The notes beneath the pieces are model-generated. The model worked only from the letters and a program-made list of their open reading frames with translations, made no database searches and had not been told where the DNA came from. The translations under genes and the position numbers were made by a program. Of a stretch of DNA of 64,000 nt, positions 34,105 through 49,459 are shown piece by piece. Source of the stretch: Parasponia andersonii (Eukaryota; Streptophyta; Magnoliopsida; Rosales; Cannabaceae); assembly GCA_002914805.1 (NCBI GenBank), contig JXTB01000098.1, positions 238,991-302,990 of the forward strand, read 5' to 3'. Position 1 is the stretch's first letter. Each line of letters starts with the position of its first letter.

Positions 34105-34928
34105 TGGCCCACTTCATAATCATGTCGTGTCCAAAGTTCAAAATTATTACTTTTCACCATGGCCTATTGGTCCATGCTCTGACGTGTCATAGTCCATTTA
34201 ATTAGTAAATTTTAATTAATTTTAGTGTTGTTTTTATGAACTACTCTTTTTTCCAAATCATTTAAATGTATACAAAAAAAAAATATAAATGCAATAAAAC
34301 AAATATAAAATGTGTTAACACCAAATAAGAACTAAAACAGAAAAATTGAAAAATATTTGTGTATCATAATTTATTATAAATTAAGTGTATCTCAATTAGG
34401 TTAGTACGTGTATAACAAAAATATATCTGTAATAATATAATATATATATATATATATATATATTAGACATATATATATCCATACATATATATATAACGTA
34501 TCATGTACACGTGTTAGCATGTCATGTTATGACATGCTGTACTAATGAGTTGTGTCTATAGATGTGTGTTATCATATTTAACTCATGTGCTTAACTTATG
34601 AGCTCGATACAGCCGATATATATAACTAGAGCGTGCCTAATATATATATAACTTTTAAGGATTATTTACCCTCACTTAATTAATAAGTTCCCAATTTGTT
34701 TGATTTAAAAAAAAAAAAAGGAAAGAAAATCCATGGAAGAGAAGAAAAGAAAGAAAAAAAAATAAGGGACAGGTAGGAAAAGGGGTGGGAAGAGAATAGA
34801 TAAAATAAATATAAGGGATAATTTTTTTTAAAAAAAATTAAAGTTACAGAAAATAGTAACTAAAGTTTAAATTTTAATTAAAGGAGTGGTTTTTAAAATA
34901 ATGTAGAGAGAGTAGATATCAATTGAGG

Positions 34929-34991
34929 CCAACTCATTTGGTCTTAAAATTCTTGAGAGTACATAAGAATAAGAATGAAAGGGTTCAAATC
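34929..34991 (+). repeat. tRNA-like A and B boxes (SINE candidate)
   Basis: CCAACTCATTTGG (34929-34941) and GGGTTCAAATC (34981-34991) resemble RNA polymerase III A-box (TAGCTCAGTTGG) and B-box (GGTTCGAATCC) sequences at a spacing allowed for tRNA-derived SINEs. The copies in the other duplicate are at about 10709 and 10758. A tail and target duplications were not identified. Confidence 0.4.
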
Positions 34992-35204
34992 TTAATTAAA
35001 CTAGTTTATGTCAATAATTATTTTTTTTATCTCTTTATAAGTATTATTTTACCTAATTAAAATTAGTCACGCACATCTTTTTATAGTAAAAGTTAAAGAG
35101 AGAAAAGTATTAAATAATATATTTTTTTTTTACTTACTCAAATTATAATAGTTGTTAGTTGTTAGATCAATGATCCAATAATTAAAAAAATATCTATTAA
35201 ATAG

Positions 35205-35244
<40 letters not shown>

Positions 35245-36347
35245 CTTGGGAATGCCAACATAAAACCATGCCCGTTGTTATGATCCTTCACATTCTCTAT
35301 ATTGACAGGGGACGCGGATATTTTTATGGATATCTCCATATTCACATTCTCTTATTTTATTGACTTTTTTCATTAGCAGAAAATATGTAAGAAATACACA
35401 AGGGCTAAACCTTTATCCTTGTAATATGTAAACAACTCCTATGAGGACAGCTCACAGCTCCAATGTAATAATTCCAATTCCTTTTTACCACTTTCGCATT
35501 GCGAGTAGTTATGGAGTACAATATACAAATTTAATTGTGGATTTCCAGCATAATGGAAGAGATATAGTTTCATTTACGACGTGTAATACAAAATATTGTC
35601 ACCTTTGCCATCGATTCATCAGTAAAATATTAATCTTTCAGATTTCAAATTAGTTTTAGTTAGTAAATTAACTAGAACAATATAATGCAACTTTAGTGTC
35701 TTCCTTTTGTTTTTGATATTTAATATTACTGTGTCTTCTTTTTTTCTTTTCTGGCTCACTAGATAGGGTTTCCTTTTCCATTGGTTAGGTTTGGAGATCA
35801 TCTTATATCTAGATCAGATGACTTAATTAATTGTAAGGACTTTAGAGAGGAATATAGTGCATGTGAATTGAGTCAATTGACAACTAAGTCAGGTGATTGT
35901 TTATTAAGATAGTAACGAAACTCTGACGTTCTAACACCCGGCCGGCATCTCAAGGATAGGACTACAACATTAGATATGGAGCCCCATCGGGATTTGCATA
36001 TAATTTGGCTTTGTATTATTAGCATGTAGAATAATTATATATGGCTCCCACCTAGAATTAAATAAAAATATATATGCTTAGCTTTTCAAATTATTCTGAC
36101 TCTGAAAATTGTTTAAATTAGTACAGGTTGTTAATGTAAAAAGGTTATTAGACGAGTTTAGTCTATTAGTTAATCTATTAGAGCTATTTATTGGGGTGAA
36201 ACTCACGTAAATCATAAAGTGAGTTTAATTTCGTCGGTGGAACATTGCGATTAGCAAACGCATTAGACTGTAAATCAATAGCGAATTGTGCAAATGTCCG
36301 ACCGTAGTTTTCTTATTGGTTTCATTATTAGACTCATCTGGACCAAC

Positions 36348-38958
36348 TATAATATCCCATATGTTTTAAGAGTAGAATGGTCATTAGAGCATATTAAAAA
36401 AAATCAGATTATATATATATATATATACATATATATATGGTTGCCATTCCGATAGGTATTTTTTTTTTTTACTTATAGGTAAATATTTTTTTTTAACTGT
36501 TTGATCACCATTTAATGGTGATTCAAAGACTATAATGAAGTGCATGAAAAGTCGTGCATCATTAATGCTCTTTCTTCTTCTTACTTTTTACAATAAAAAA
36601 ATATACATGCTAAATTTTTATTGACCAAATTGATACCTATACATAGGTAAAAAAAATACCTATTAGATTGGAAACTTCTATATATATATATATATATATA
36701 TATACATACATATACGTGCACACGTTACCCTTTCTCTCATCTCCCTCAACTCTTTCTCCCTCCGCTCAATGAAACCTAGCCACTGAAGCAGCTAAGTTTG
36801 GCATGTCGCCCCTCCAGCCACTGCGATGTCTGATACTGAGCCCAGGCAATACGCACCGCATAGCCGAGCTCATTGTCGAAGCTCCGAGGCTGCCAGACCG
36901 CCATGTTGCCAGTGAAGAGCAAAAACTCAGTCGTGGCTTCCATTGCTCACCGGCGACGATTCTAGCAACAAGAGGTCACGAAACTGGTGGCATTCAAACC
37001 CACTCGTCACGGGCTCTCTCGTGATATATATTCTATAATCTTATTTTGCCCAATTTGAAAGCTGCCATTTTTGTGTATTTTTTAGTTCAGATTTTATTTT
37101 TTAATTCAACCATTAGATTGTGTTTTTAATGTTATTTTTGAAATATAGTCGGAAAATGGAAAAGTTTGATATATATATATTTACTATATTTGGTGACTGG
37201 TACAAAAAATGATATCTAACGGCCTAGATTTTGTCTAGTTTTGTGTGACATAGGTCTGGTGTTGGCTTGGACTCAAATTGGTCGAGTTATATGTCTTACT
37301 TAGCTATTTTGGATATTAGGAATTCAATGGAGAGGTCTCCTCATTCATTCGAAGTTCCGTTAAAGAGTTGGTTTTTTCCAAGTGAGCGATCAAGGGCGAG
37401 AATTAGTTCTTGACCCTCCGAACGATGGTCTAACGGTACCTTGAGTATCTAATAGTGTAGTATTATTATTCTAGTGAGGTAGGGATTTAGTTACCTCTAT
37501 TTTACATTGTTTTTGGTTAAACTTCATTTCTGCAACACACGATAACAAATGTGATTTTTGAATTATTTTGATATATATGTGATGAAATTGAATTGTATTA
37601 TATACATTGGATTGCTCTGGGATTTTTCTAAGTGCAAGTTATTTTTGGATATGTTAAAATAGGACTATTATTTTGCTCATTTTTTTATAAAATTTAATTA
37701 TTTATTTTATTAAAAACTAGAGCATCATTTGAACTTAAATTACTATATGATTACTTTTACATATCGGTTCAGAATACGTGTCATAGGATCATACATGAGT
37801 CCCAGGTTAGCATCATAGGATTTTTATAATGTGGGACTGCAACCTTATTGATGGTGTAGAGTCGATGAACCTGCCCGGGGTATTTCTTCTGATTCATACG
37901 TAGACAATGCGGTTATCTCTCCAAGTTTGGTAGGCGACATATAGGTGTCCCCTCCGATTATATGCTAGGTATTAGGTATGTTGTATGACACACGTAGTAC
38001 TAATACCCTGGTTTCCATTGATTAGAGGTAGTAAACTCATAGATATAGGTGGATTTGTATCATATATTTGTGGACTAATTAATTTTCAGATATCATACTT
38101 TTTGTATATCTATATATAGGTATGTGCATATGGACTATTGGTTTTGGATAACATGTTTTCATATCTATATATATATAGTTACATACATATACATATACGG
38201 ACTATCAGCTTTAGAAATGGATATGTATAAGTATATACATATGGTTTTGCAAAACTATGTTTTGGATTAAAATTACCATGTAGTGACTTTCCATCACTAA
38301 AATGGTTTTCAAATAAGGTAACAGTTTTCCTACTAAGCTTTAGAGCTCACTCCCTTCTATTTTTTCTTCTTTTCAGGTGGTTATTTTTTTGAGTCAGTTG
38401 TCTCGATGGCTAGGCAAGTCATTAGGCTTACGTATGTGGTTTTATCCCTATTTTTCTTCGGTTGGTTCTCATATCTTATTCTATTCTTTTTATTTCTAAC
38501 TGATTAGCCAAGTTTGTTATTTATGCTAAGTGAATGTATAAAGATGTATTTTCTACTATTTGAAGATTTGATATATAAACGGGACCCTTTGGTTCCTAAG
38601 GAGAGTATTTTTTGAAGATTTAAATACTTGAAATTTTGATTAACCTTATAAATCAATTTTCGAACTTTCTGACTCAAAATTTATGAACTTCATTTTAATC
38701 AACATTAGAGTTTTTATTAAATCAAATTTTGGTACAACTTGACTATATTTTTCTTGAATTTTAATTGGTCTATCTACTTTTATAAATCAAACTAAAAATA
38801 GACTCCTTCTTATATAGGATTTCTAATAGTTTGAGGACTAAAATGCAAAAATTCAAGTACTTAGTTTTCTCTAAATTTTATAAAATTCTTTTTTTATATT
38901 AATTTATACTCAAAATTACCAAAAGTAAACTCATGGTCTTAGATTTTGAGTCGTGACA
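36348..38958 (-). mobile_element. Large LTR (solo) with target duplication, inserted in duplication copy 2
   Basis: On the minus strand it runs from TGTCACGACTCAAAATC to GGGATATTATA (ancestrally TACA). Flanks CCAAC (36343-36347) and CCAAT (38959-38963) are a 5-base duplication with one change. The empty site is present in copy 1 as GGACCAACCGTTGATTAG (12129-12146), so both ends are exact. The 2,611 bases include a family-A MITE (36439-36677), leaving about 2.3 kb. There is no gag or pol, so it is a solo LTR or a non-coding LTR element. Confidence 0.82.
36439..36677. mobile_element. MITE family A copy inside the LTR
   Basis: It runs GGTTGCCATTCCGATAGG to TATTAGATTGGAAACTTC with the internal GTGCATGAAAAGTCGTGCAT block. 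The orientation is the same as 27621-27861. It sits in (TA)n tracts, as do all copies of this family here. Confidence 0.75.
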
Positions 38959-40049
38959 CCAATCGTTGATTAGTAAAACTCTTGACTAAATGAAACCAAA
39001 ACCTTAAATAAGATGTTTGATAATTGCCCTGATCTATTGCTCGAAGATTGATTACTACTACATCCATTTATCAGTTTTTGACTATATCAGTTTGCTATTA
39101 AATATTTTATTAAGTTCTGGTCCAATAATTCTCCTAATTTCTCTTCATGGCCACTTCATTCACCCTCGTATATTTAAAATGATATCAAATTATTCAAGTA
39201 AATCATGTTTTTACTTCTTTTATAAAAAATTGTGATTTATAAATTTCGGGAAAAATTAATGTCCAAAAAATAAGTTTTAGAATTTAAATTGTAGGATAAA
39301 TTAAGGGTTCTTTTCAGGAAAAAAAAATAAACATTTTAGTTTAACTTTTATGTTTGTTTTTTAATTTTAGCCAAAAAAACATTTAGTTTTCAATTATATC
39401 AAATAAAATCTTTAGATTATAAAATTCAATCAAATTAGCCTACAAAATAAATCAAATAACATATATGCCCTTGGTATATAATGTCATGTGCCATCGTGCA
39501 AGTCTATTCTCATTACCAAATATCCAAATTGGGACGAAAATAATGTTAATCTATATCAAAAAAAGTTGGCATTTAATTGGATAAAGGAAAAATTCAAAAG
39601 TATAAATAGCTAAAGAATGAAGTCGTTTCTTAATAATCTTTAATGTTCTCGTACCAAATTATTTTGGGCCTAATTTGACTAGCTGTCAAAGTCTCAAAAT
39701 TTTATTCGATATAAGCAAATTTATAAGATTTATATTGCTAGACTTAGAAATAGAATAAAACTCAAATTTTTATTAATATAACTAGAAAACCAATTTATTA
39801 ATTTTTTTTTTGGCTAAAATAATTTTTTTTTTTTTTAAAAAAAGCCCCAATATTTTTAAACTTATAATAGTCTCCGTAAATTTCATAAAAATACTCTAAA
39901 ATTTGGATTTGACTTTTACATATTAATTACCTCTTTTGTCGTTTCAGCTCAATATTTTCACTTCTTATTTTCTTCTTACTATTTTTTTTTCTTTTATTAT
40001 CGCTCAATTAACTTAATTAAAGAGGAAAGGGATAACAGGAAGAAAAAAT

Positions 40050-40390
40050 ATCCTAAAGTATGACCTTTCTATCATTTAAACCATATTTTTTGACTTGTGC
40101 AAAATTATACCTTCTATTTTAAATCTATGCAAAATTTGTACTTATTATGTACAAATTGGGTAATTTGTACTAACCAGTTTAAGTTATTTTCAATAGATTT
40201 TTTGTGTTTGTTAACATAAATAAAATATTCTGAATTCAAATTTCGCTTTTAGTGAGAAATTTATTATTCAATTTATATGCAGAAGGTATAAATTTACAGA
40301 TATTTAAAATGTGGAGATGTAATTTTGTACAAGCCGAAAAATAAGAATCAAATTGTAAAAATGCAATATTTCAGCTTTTTTTTTTTTTTT
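40050..40390. repeat. MITE family B copy 1
   Basis: Terminal words TAAAGTATGACCTTTCTAT and TGTGCAAAATTATACC face GAGATGTAATTTTGTAC and a TTTCAGC-type end. Copies at about 55735-56050 and 58105-58435 share the same plan, with AAAATTATACT at one end and its complement near the other. Noncoding. Confidence 0.5.
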
Positions 40391-41754
40391 TTTTTGCAAA
40401 TAGCTCAAGAAGAAATAAGTAATACAAAAAAAAACTTTGGCAGGAGCAAGGGGAGGACAAGAAAGGAGAGAAAAAACGGTGTAAATTGTATAATTCTTAG
40501 GAATTTAAGTGAGGGCATAAGTAGTGATAGCAATTCATGTCAGTGGGTCATATTCGTGTCGTGTCAATATCTATGTATAATAGCATATACCTCAATCCGA
40601 ACCTGACTCGTCTTAATAATCGTCTCAGAAATTTTAATCCAAACCTGACCCATTTATAAACTAGTTAACCTCTTACGACCTATGTAACACATTTATTCAA
40701 ATAGGTCTTACTCAGATCAAGTCAACCTGATATGACACGTTAACTCATTTAATCTAAATTGGCTAAAATATATGTTTTTAACATATTTAACATAAATTTA
40801 TACATATTTTATGATCTTAAGATACTAATATTTACCAAAAATAAATTAAAACCACATAAAATCTCAATATATATATAATAGAATTTTAAAAATACACTAA
40901 TATTTTTAAATAAATATTACAAATAAGTTGATATGAAATTGACCAATTTAATAAACAGATTTTTACGGATCAGTTTCAAGATGGTGGGTCAACTCAAAGT
41001 CGATCCATTTAATAAATAAATTTATAAATTTAACTCAATTTTGATCTAAACTCATTTAATACAAATCAAAATCTGCTTAATGCGAGATTCGCATCACAAA
41101 TTGTCTAACACAAGGAGGGGTGAGGCCCTACCAATGTGTACGTGACTCCATCCTCGAATAGGACTCTTGGAGCTTGCTAAAGATTATACCTAAGAACTAT
41201 TCATCATGATGAGACCATGCGCGTGGGCCATAGTGGTCGAATGGCAGAGCATTTATATGACTGCAACTACTACGTGCATATAATAAATTAATCCCTTTAA
41301 TTTTCTTACCGCTACTTAAATTGCTATAAATGTTAATTAAAGCATGACCAATGACTACTAATAAATTAATAAAACCATTATAGTTCTTTTTTTCTTTTAA
41401 ACTCATAATGCATCTTTTCATAAAACTGAAGTTATGTATGTAGTTATATGTCAATACATTATACATATAAACATTAAACAATTGACTTAAATGATATTTT
41501 AATTGAATAATATGAGAGACACCAAAAAATTGCACCAAAATCTTAGATTAATAATATGACATCATTTTTAACCACATAATTTTAAATTGTATTAGATAAT
41601 ACAATCTCACTTTTAGATAAATAATGTGAATGACACGTCATTAAGTTAAATTTTTTATGCAACTTTTTGACGTTTCTAACATATCTCTTTTTAATTTAAT
41701 CAGCTGATTGGTAACATGATCTACTAGAATAATAGCTTGGTGGTGTTATTGATC

Positions 41755-42175
41755 TCTAGGGTTAAAAATACTCGTGGTCCTTAAAGGTTTCCAATGTCTT
41801 ACTTTGGCTTTTAATTTTTGAAGGATTAAACTTTTCCCTAAACTTTAAAATTTCTTATTCTAGTCCTTGAACTCTTTAAATTGTTTCATGTTAGTCTTTG
41901 AAAATTATGTTTCAGAAAATTAACGGTACACTAGTAATTTCATACAAGAACTAATACTATTATTGGTCCTCAACTTTATAAAAATTTCAAATTAGTCCTT
42001 TTCCATCAAATAGTTATTGAAAATTGTCAAAAAGAATAAACTATAATTAAAAAAAATAACGTTTTTAAAATTTTAAGAAGCAAAAAAATGAAATTTTAAA
42101 TTTTAAAGACTAGGACAAGACTTTCTCAATAGTTAAAAGGACCAAAAGAGTAACTAGTCCAATTTTGTACGATGA
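41755..42175. repeat. Foldback repeat with GGTCCTTAA/TTAAAAGGACC ends
   Basis: The left end (ACTCGTGGTCCTTAAAGG) pairs loosely with the right end (AAAAGGACCAAAAGAGTAAC). Several AGTCCTTGAACT/TTGGTCCTCAACTTT phrases occur inside. It resembles the plant foldback repeats built from 'GGTCCTTAAACTTT' phrases. No gene. Confidence 0.45.
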
Positions 42176-42429
42176 ATTGCACTACTTATATAGCAGCTTT
42201 CAATAGCGTTGCACAAATGTTTCATATTTATAGCCTTCTTTTGAATAATAGAATTAAGTTTTGACTGAATAACGTGCCTCGTATGACAAGGGGCCGAGAT
42301 GAGGGTTTTGTCACCTAATTCAATAGGGCCACTTATTGTTAGGCTTTCTTATTTAAGTGCAAGTCAATAATTTTGTCCAAATCATGTTTATTTAATTATG
42401 GAATAAAATAAAATAGAAAGAGTTGTAGA

Positions 42430-43200
42430 AGCTGAAAATTCCTCCAAAGGTTCGTATTTTGGTTTGGATGATTTTCTATAATGCTATTCTAACTAAAACT
42501 AATATTTTCAAGAGAGGAATTGTGAATGATGACTATTGTCCTATTTGTGGCTACTATCCTGAGGATGTTGGCCATTGTTTTCTTTATTGTGAGCAGGTCC
42601 AATTGGTTTGGATGTGTTCAGATTTTTGGGTGTTAATCCGACCACTACTTTGTGGCTCTATGTATTCGTTTCTCCTTGTTCTTTTCCCTATGGTCTCTAA
42701 GGAGCTATTTGAACGCTTCTGTGTTCTTCTCTGACTTGTTTGGAATAATCGTAACAACCTTGTTCATGATGGTGTTGCTTGCTCGGCGAGTGATTTGGTC
42801 GATTTCAGTTTTAGCTATCTCGAAGGTGTAGGTGGAGTTGTTAGAGATTGTATGGGTGTGGTGTTAACATGTTGGGCGATGAAGCTCTGGGGTGAATTTT
42901 CAGTCTATTTGGAGAAAAGATGGCTCTCCGAGAAGGTTTGAGATTTAGCTGTGGAAAAAGGTCTCTCTATATCTATTGCTGAAACTACTGATGCTTCAGA
43001 AGTGATTGCTCTTTATAGTTCTTGTCATTCTTTTTGGCCCTTTTTTCCTGTTATTTCTGATATAAGAAGCTTGTTCAGTGTTGCTAGGGATGGTTCTTGT
43101 TGCCATGTTTCTCAGTTTAGGAATATGATAACTCATTCGCTAGTTTCTTCTGACGTATTAGAATAAGATTCTACTGTTTTCTCTCCAAAAAAAAAAAAAA
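42430..43200 (+). pseudogene. LINE 3' fragment (zinc-binding RT tail and RNase H)
   Basis: The frame from about 42432 contains KIPPKVRILVW and CPICGYYPEDVGHCFLYC, the zf-RVT domain at the end of plant L1-type ORF2. After a stop at 42735, frames continue with NNRNNLVHDG and an RNase H-like GGVVRDCMGVVL segment, then FRNMITHSLVSSDVLE and a stop near 43166. A poly(A) run follows at 43187-43200. It is 5'-truncated, as most LINE copies are. It is distinct from the full-length LINE at 49157. Confidence 0.82.
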
Positions 43201-44383
43201 TTATAGACTGAAATGTAGTATTAAGAGACATACAACGTTTAAAGATCTTAATTGTGCAATTCATAATTAATGCAAAGTATAAACACAAGGAAGAAAATTT
43301 GGGAATCTCGAACCTTTAACATGAGGTCCAAACCTTTGTCCAGAAAACTTTAAAGGCTCAAAGAAGAAAGACACAAATACAAAGAAAACTTTCTACGGTT
43401 TGCTATTTTAGAGTGTCCTAAGTTATGATCCAAAGATGTGGAAAGTTAGCATATATTTTTACATGAGAACTTTTGCAAGCAGGGAAGTTATAACGGCCGT
43501 TTGCTGGATACTTTTTTTGGAGAGTATCATCGAACAATAAAACAAAATTTTTTAGCAATTATTTGTCCTATATATCTGGTTTTTCTTAACTTGGCCGTAT
43601 TTCATTTACTTGCTAAATATTTTAGCGGTTTCATATGGAAAATATTGATGGTAATAACGCTACTTTGGAATAAAATGAGAGGTGAATGAATGCTTTTACA
43701 TATATAGATGCGTTTTTGAAAATATTTAGACAGTAAAGTCAAAGCTTAAAATATTTTACTTACCAAAAGCTCGTGTCTTAACATAATATGCAAGATTGCA
43801 TTTTAGTAATATAAAAATATATGCACATGAAAACTGTAACGGAGGTAGTGCTAAGTAGGATATACTATTAGAGGTGTTGAACTTAAGGATGGATATATTT
43901 AAAAGCAAGACTCATTGTTTTATTAGTGTCAAGTGCTTTTTTTTTTTTTTCAAATTTTGGAACTCCAAAAATCTGTAAATTGACTGGTTATTAAACTGCA
44001 AAAGAATAAAAGGACGCTATATTTTTCATTTATGTCATGGTCTTTTGTTAATAGCATAACAATCAATAGCATTCAAGGACAGCCACTTTGAAACTATATA
44101 TATGTATTTCAAGACAAAGGGATGACTTGGCAAAACTATTCATATGTACTTTAAGACAAAAGGAAGAGCTAGCAATTAAAACTACTAATAAACCCAGAGA
44201 AAAAAAAAACAAAACTACTAATAAATGTCTTGTTACAATAACTGATAAAAAAAAAATTAAAAGAAAAAACTGATAACAATAACAAAAGGATAGTAACATT
44301 CACACATGCGAAACGACAAAAAAATTATTACCCCAAAAAACAATAATTGAAGTCCCAAACCCAAAACAAAAACAAAGAGAGGA
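43201..44383. other. Intergenic, no gene seen
   Basis: AT-rich with A-runs. Short frames at 44063-44299 on both strands are low-complexity Lys/Phe-rich. No repeat or RNA gene was recognised. Confidence 0.4.
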
Positions 44384-44508
44384 TCAAAACCCAACGAAGC
44401 ATTTGTGTGTCCATTCAGCAGTAACAGCTAATCTCTCTTGAAAGTACACTTGGCCTGCTGCACATGGCCAGTTTGGTCCACCAAATGAGCAACTTGCCCA
44501 TTTTACCC
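44384..44508 (-). CDS. Candidate terminal exon of an unidentified Cys-rich protein
   Basis: On the minus strand a TTTTGGCAG acceptor is followed by 2 + 40 codons and a TGA. It encodes VKWASCSFGGPNWPCAAGQV and then a segment ending AVTAEWTHKCFVGF. The composition (Trp, Cys, Gly, Pro; few Lys/Asn/Ile) is quite unlike translated AT-rich intergenic DNA, which suggests real or recently real coding sequence. I do not recognise the family. I found no convincing upstream exon between here and the tubulin promoter, so it may be the end of a gene with distant exons or a displaced fragment. Confidence 0.35.
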
Positions 44509-45470
44509 CTGCCAAAACAATATCAGCTTCTTTTTCTTTTTTTTTTTTCCTATTGATAACCAAAAGCGCACAAAGATCTTTATAAATTAATTAGATATTT
44601 ATTTTCCCTTTAAAAATTGCAAAACAGGCAATGAAGTGACTTTAAAAAATTCGAAAAAAAATATCAGAGTTTACAAGTATTTTAATAATACACCTTCAAG
44701 AGAGTATTGATTTATAGCAGTTATTGAAAAGTAATTTACTAAAATAAAAGAGCGAAAATTAAGAAGTACCACTCAGCCTAATTGTCTTTTAAAAAAAAAA
44801 ATTAGTGCATTTTCCTCAAATTGTCAAGATAAAAAATACCTCTTAACCCCTTTTAATTTTTTTGTCTTTCTCTTTCTTTTTCTTTTTCCTTTTTTTTTTT
44901 TTTACTTATCATTTTAAATTGGATTAACCATCCAAAAATTGTCAATACTATTTCAGAGCACGGCTATTCAACACAATCAAACTAAGAGCATGATCCTTGT
45001 GTTAAAATGTTATTATTTCCACAAATTATTACTATAATAAATACATTAGAGCCACCATTAATTTTCTTTAACATTATTTCCGAAGAATCCTGATGAAACA
45101 AGCTTAAAGGACAAAAGAGTTTCCATTATTTCATTAGTGAGTCATTTTCATGTGCACGAAAATTGTGAATGTGAGTTTAGCTTCCTTTGTTCCATTTTAA
45201 TTATTAGACAGAATATAGAATCAAATATTACCTCCTCCTGACTATAAGCTTAGCCTAATAGTTATTACCATTCATCTATACTAAAAAAATAATTAGAGTT
45301 CAAAATTAATTTGGAAACGAAAGTTATTATTTCCATTATATTTGTATCATTGAAATTTTCTTTTAAAAGGTGGGGAAAAAATAGAAAGTCAAAAAAGGGC
45401 AAAAGAGTAGTTTGGGAGGGTTAGAGAAGAGGGTTGGCAAAACTGAGCGGTTGGGACCCAAGACAAGGCT

Positions 45471-45480
45471 GGCGCCAAAT
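45471..45480 (-). promoter_or_regulatory. E2F-like site upstream of alpha-tubulin
   Basis: The minus strand reads ATTTGGCGCC, matching the E2F consensus TTTSSCGC. It is about 240 bases before the tubulin ATG and sits in a short GC-rich patch. Function is inferred only from the match. Confidence 0.35.
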
Positions 45481-45581
45481 GGCGGGTGGAGAAAGGAGAG
45501 CTGTATGTGATATCATGCAAACGGACTCCAAATAATTATCCATTCCCATTTTCTAACCCTCAAAAAGCTGGAAAAGACTCC

Positions 45582-45589
45582 CATATAAC
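45582..45589 (+). promoter_or_regulatory. Possible TATA box of alpha-tubulin
   Basis: CATATAAC lies about 130 bases before the ATG. It is followed by a CT-rich leader (CCTCCTTTTCTCTGCC) typical of plant transcription starts. Weak match, no transcript data. Confidence 0.35.
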
Positions 45590-45718
45590 AACACCTCCTT
45601 TTCTCTGCCTAATATTTCTCATTTTTGTCTATATTGACCACAAAAATAGACACACAAACGCAGATATTTTCCTTTGCACTTTCCGTCGGACCAAACAGAC
45701 CCAGAAAGGGAAATCAAT

Positions 45719-48448
<2,730 letters not shown>

Positions 48449-48918
48449 GGTTGTTATGGAAGGGTGTTAATCAAAGGGTGAAATCATTTTCACTTCACTT
48501 TTCCCTTTATATTGCTTTCTCTAGTGTTTGTCTTTTGCGGTGCCCTCAATTTTATGTGTGTTTATGCCATGGAATTGTAAGAATTTATGTCCTTTATTTT
48601 ACGTGTTCTTTTTTTTTTTTTTTTGGTATTAATGAAGTGATTATTTAGAATCATGAGTTGCAGATAAACTTCTCTATGAAGTACTGTTTATCTTTCAAGA
48701 CGGTTTCCATCTACTCAGTTCTCCTTTGGACCTTTGCGTTGTTATTGTCACATTTCTATAGTCTTCATCTCAGCAACCGTCTCATTCAATTCCTCGTGAA
48801 ATTGATAATGGCCAATATATCACCGCTAATTTAACACATGCAATTATCTTTTATTGGACAGAGAATTAGAATTAAATGAAAATAATATTAGTTAACGTTC
48901 AAAAATATTTTTACAGTA

Positions 48919-48921
<3 letters not shown>

Positions 48922-48973
<52 letters not shown>
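48922..48973. repeat. (GA)n microsatellite, about 52 bases
   Basis: Uninterrupted GA dinucleotides lie about 470 bases after the tubulin stop. A run this long is likely polymorphic and usable as a marker. Confidence 0.95.
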
Positions 48974-48978
<5 letters not shown>

Positions 48979-49140
48979 ATTGGAATAGGCGTGAAGGAGC
49001 TCTACTGACATTTCGCGAGAAAAGCACAGCACTTGGAAGAGTCCATCGCAGGACAACTTTGATAGAAAAGCTTTTAGTTTAACAAAATAAACAAATAGAA
49101 TATATAGAATAAAATAGCTATAACGAATTAAGCTGAATTA

Positions 49141-49156
49141 ATAGTCCTAATGTTGG
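49141..49156. repeat. Left target-site duplication of the LINE
   Basis: ATAGTCCTAATGTTGG is repeated with one change (ATAATCCTAATGTTGG) at 55694-55709, right after the A-tail. Variable duplications of this size are typical of LINE insertion. Confidence 0.9.
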
Positions 49157-49459
49157 CCAGTCGATTCTCTTTTGGGTATTTGACTCCTTAAGCATGTGAA
49201 TGAGGTTTTTTGGGACTTGTAGCAGTACTCTGGTAAAGGGTCAGCAATTTTTCACTTAAGGAGGCGAATCAGAATACCGCGGCTCTTTTGCTGTTCTCAA
49301 AATCTGTCTCTTCAATTACGAAAAAATTGATTGAGGATTTGCTAGGTTTCTGCTGTAGTACCGAATAATTATCTATTAGGGTTTTGCTATAGTTCTTACC
49401 CGCTACAGTGATCTGCTAGTATTATTTATTTTGCTTCAGTGCCGATTGTCGTGGTCACC

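Larger units (their letters stand above)
34580..39620. repeat. Segmental duplication, copy 2
   Basis: Collinear with 8960-12810. It has one SINE-containing block (34731-35483) where copy 1 has two. It also holds a 2,611-bp LTR insertion (36348-38958) that is absent from copy 1. Homology resumes exactly after the insertion (CGTTGATTAGTAAA) and ends near 39620. Confidence 0.8.

Noticed and set aside
36803-37024. A 73-codon frame in a GC-richer patch
   Set aside because: It lies inside the LTR at 36348-38958, opposite to that element's orientation, and has no recognisable motif.
42459-42734. Independent zinc-finger gene
   Set aside because: The CPIC...HCFLYC pattern is the zf-RVT end of a LINE ORF2, followed by RNase H traces and a poly(A) run.
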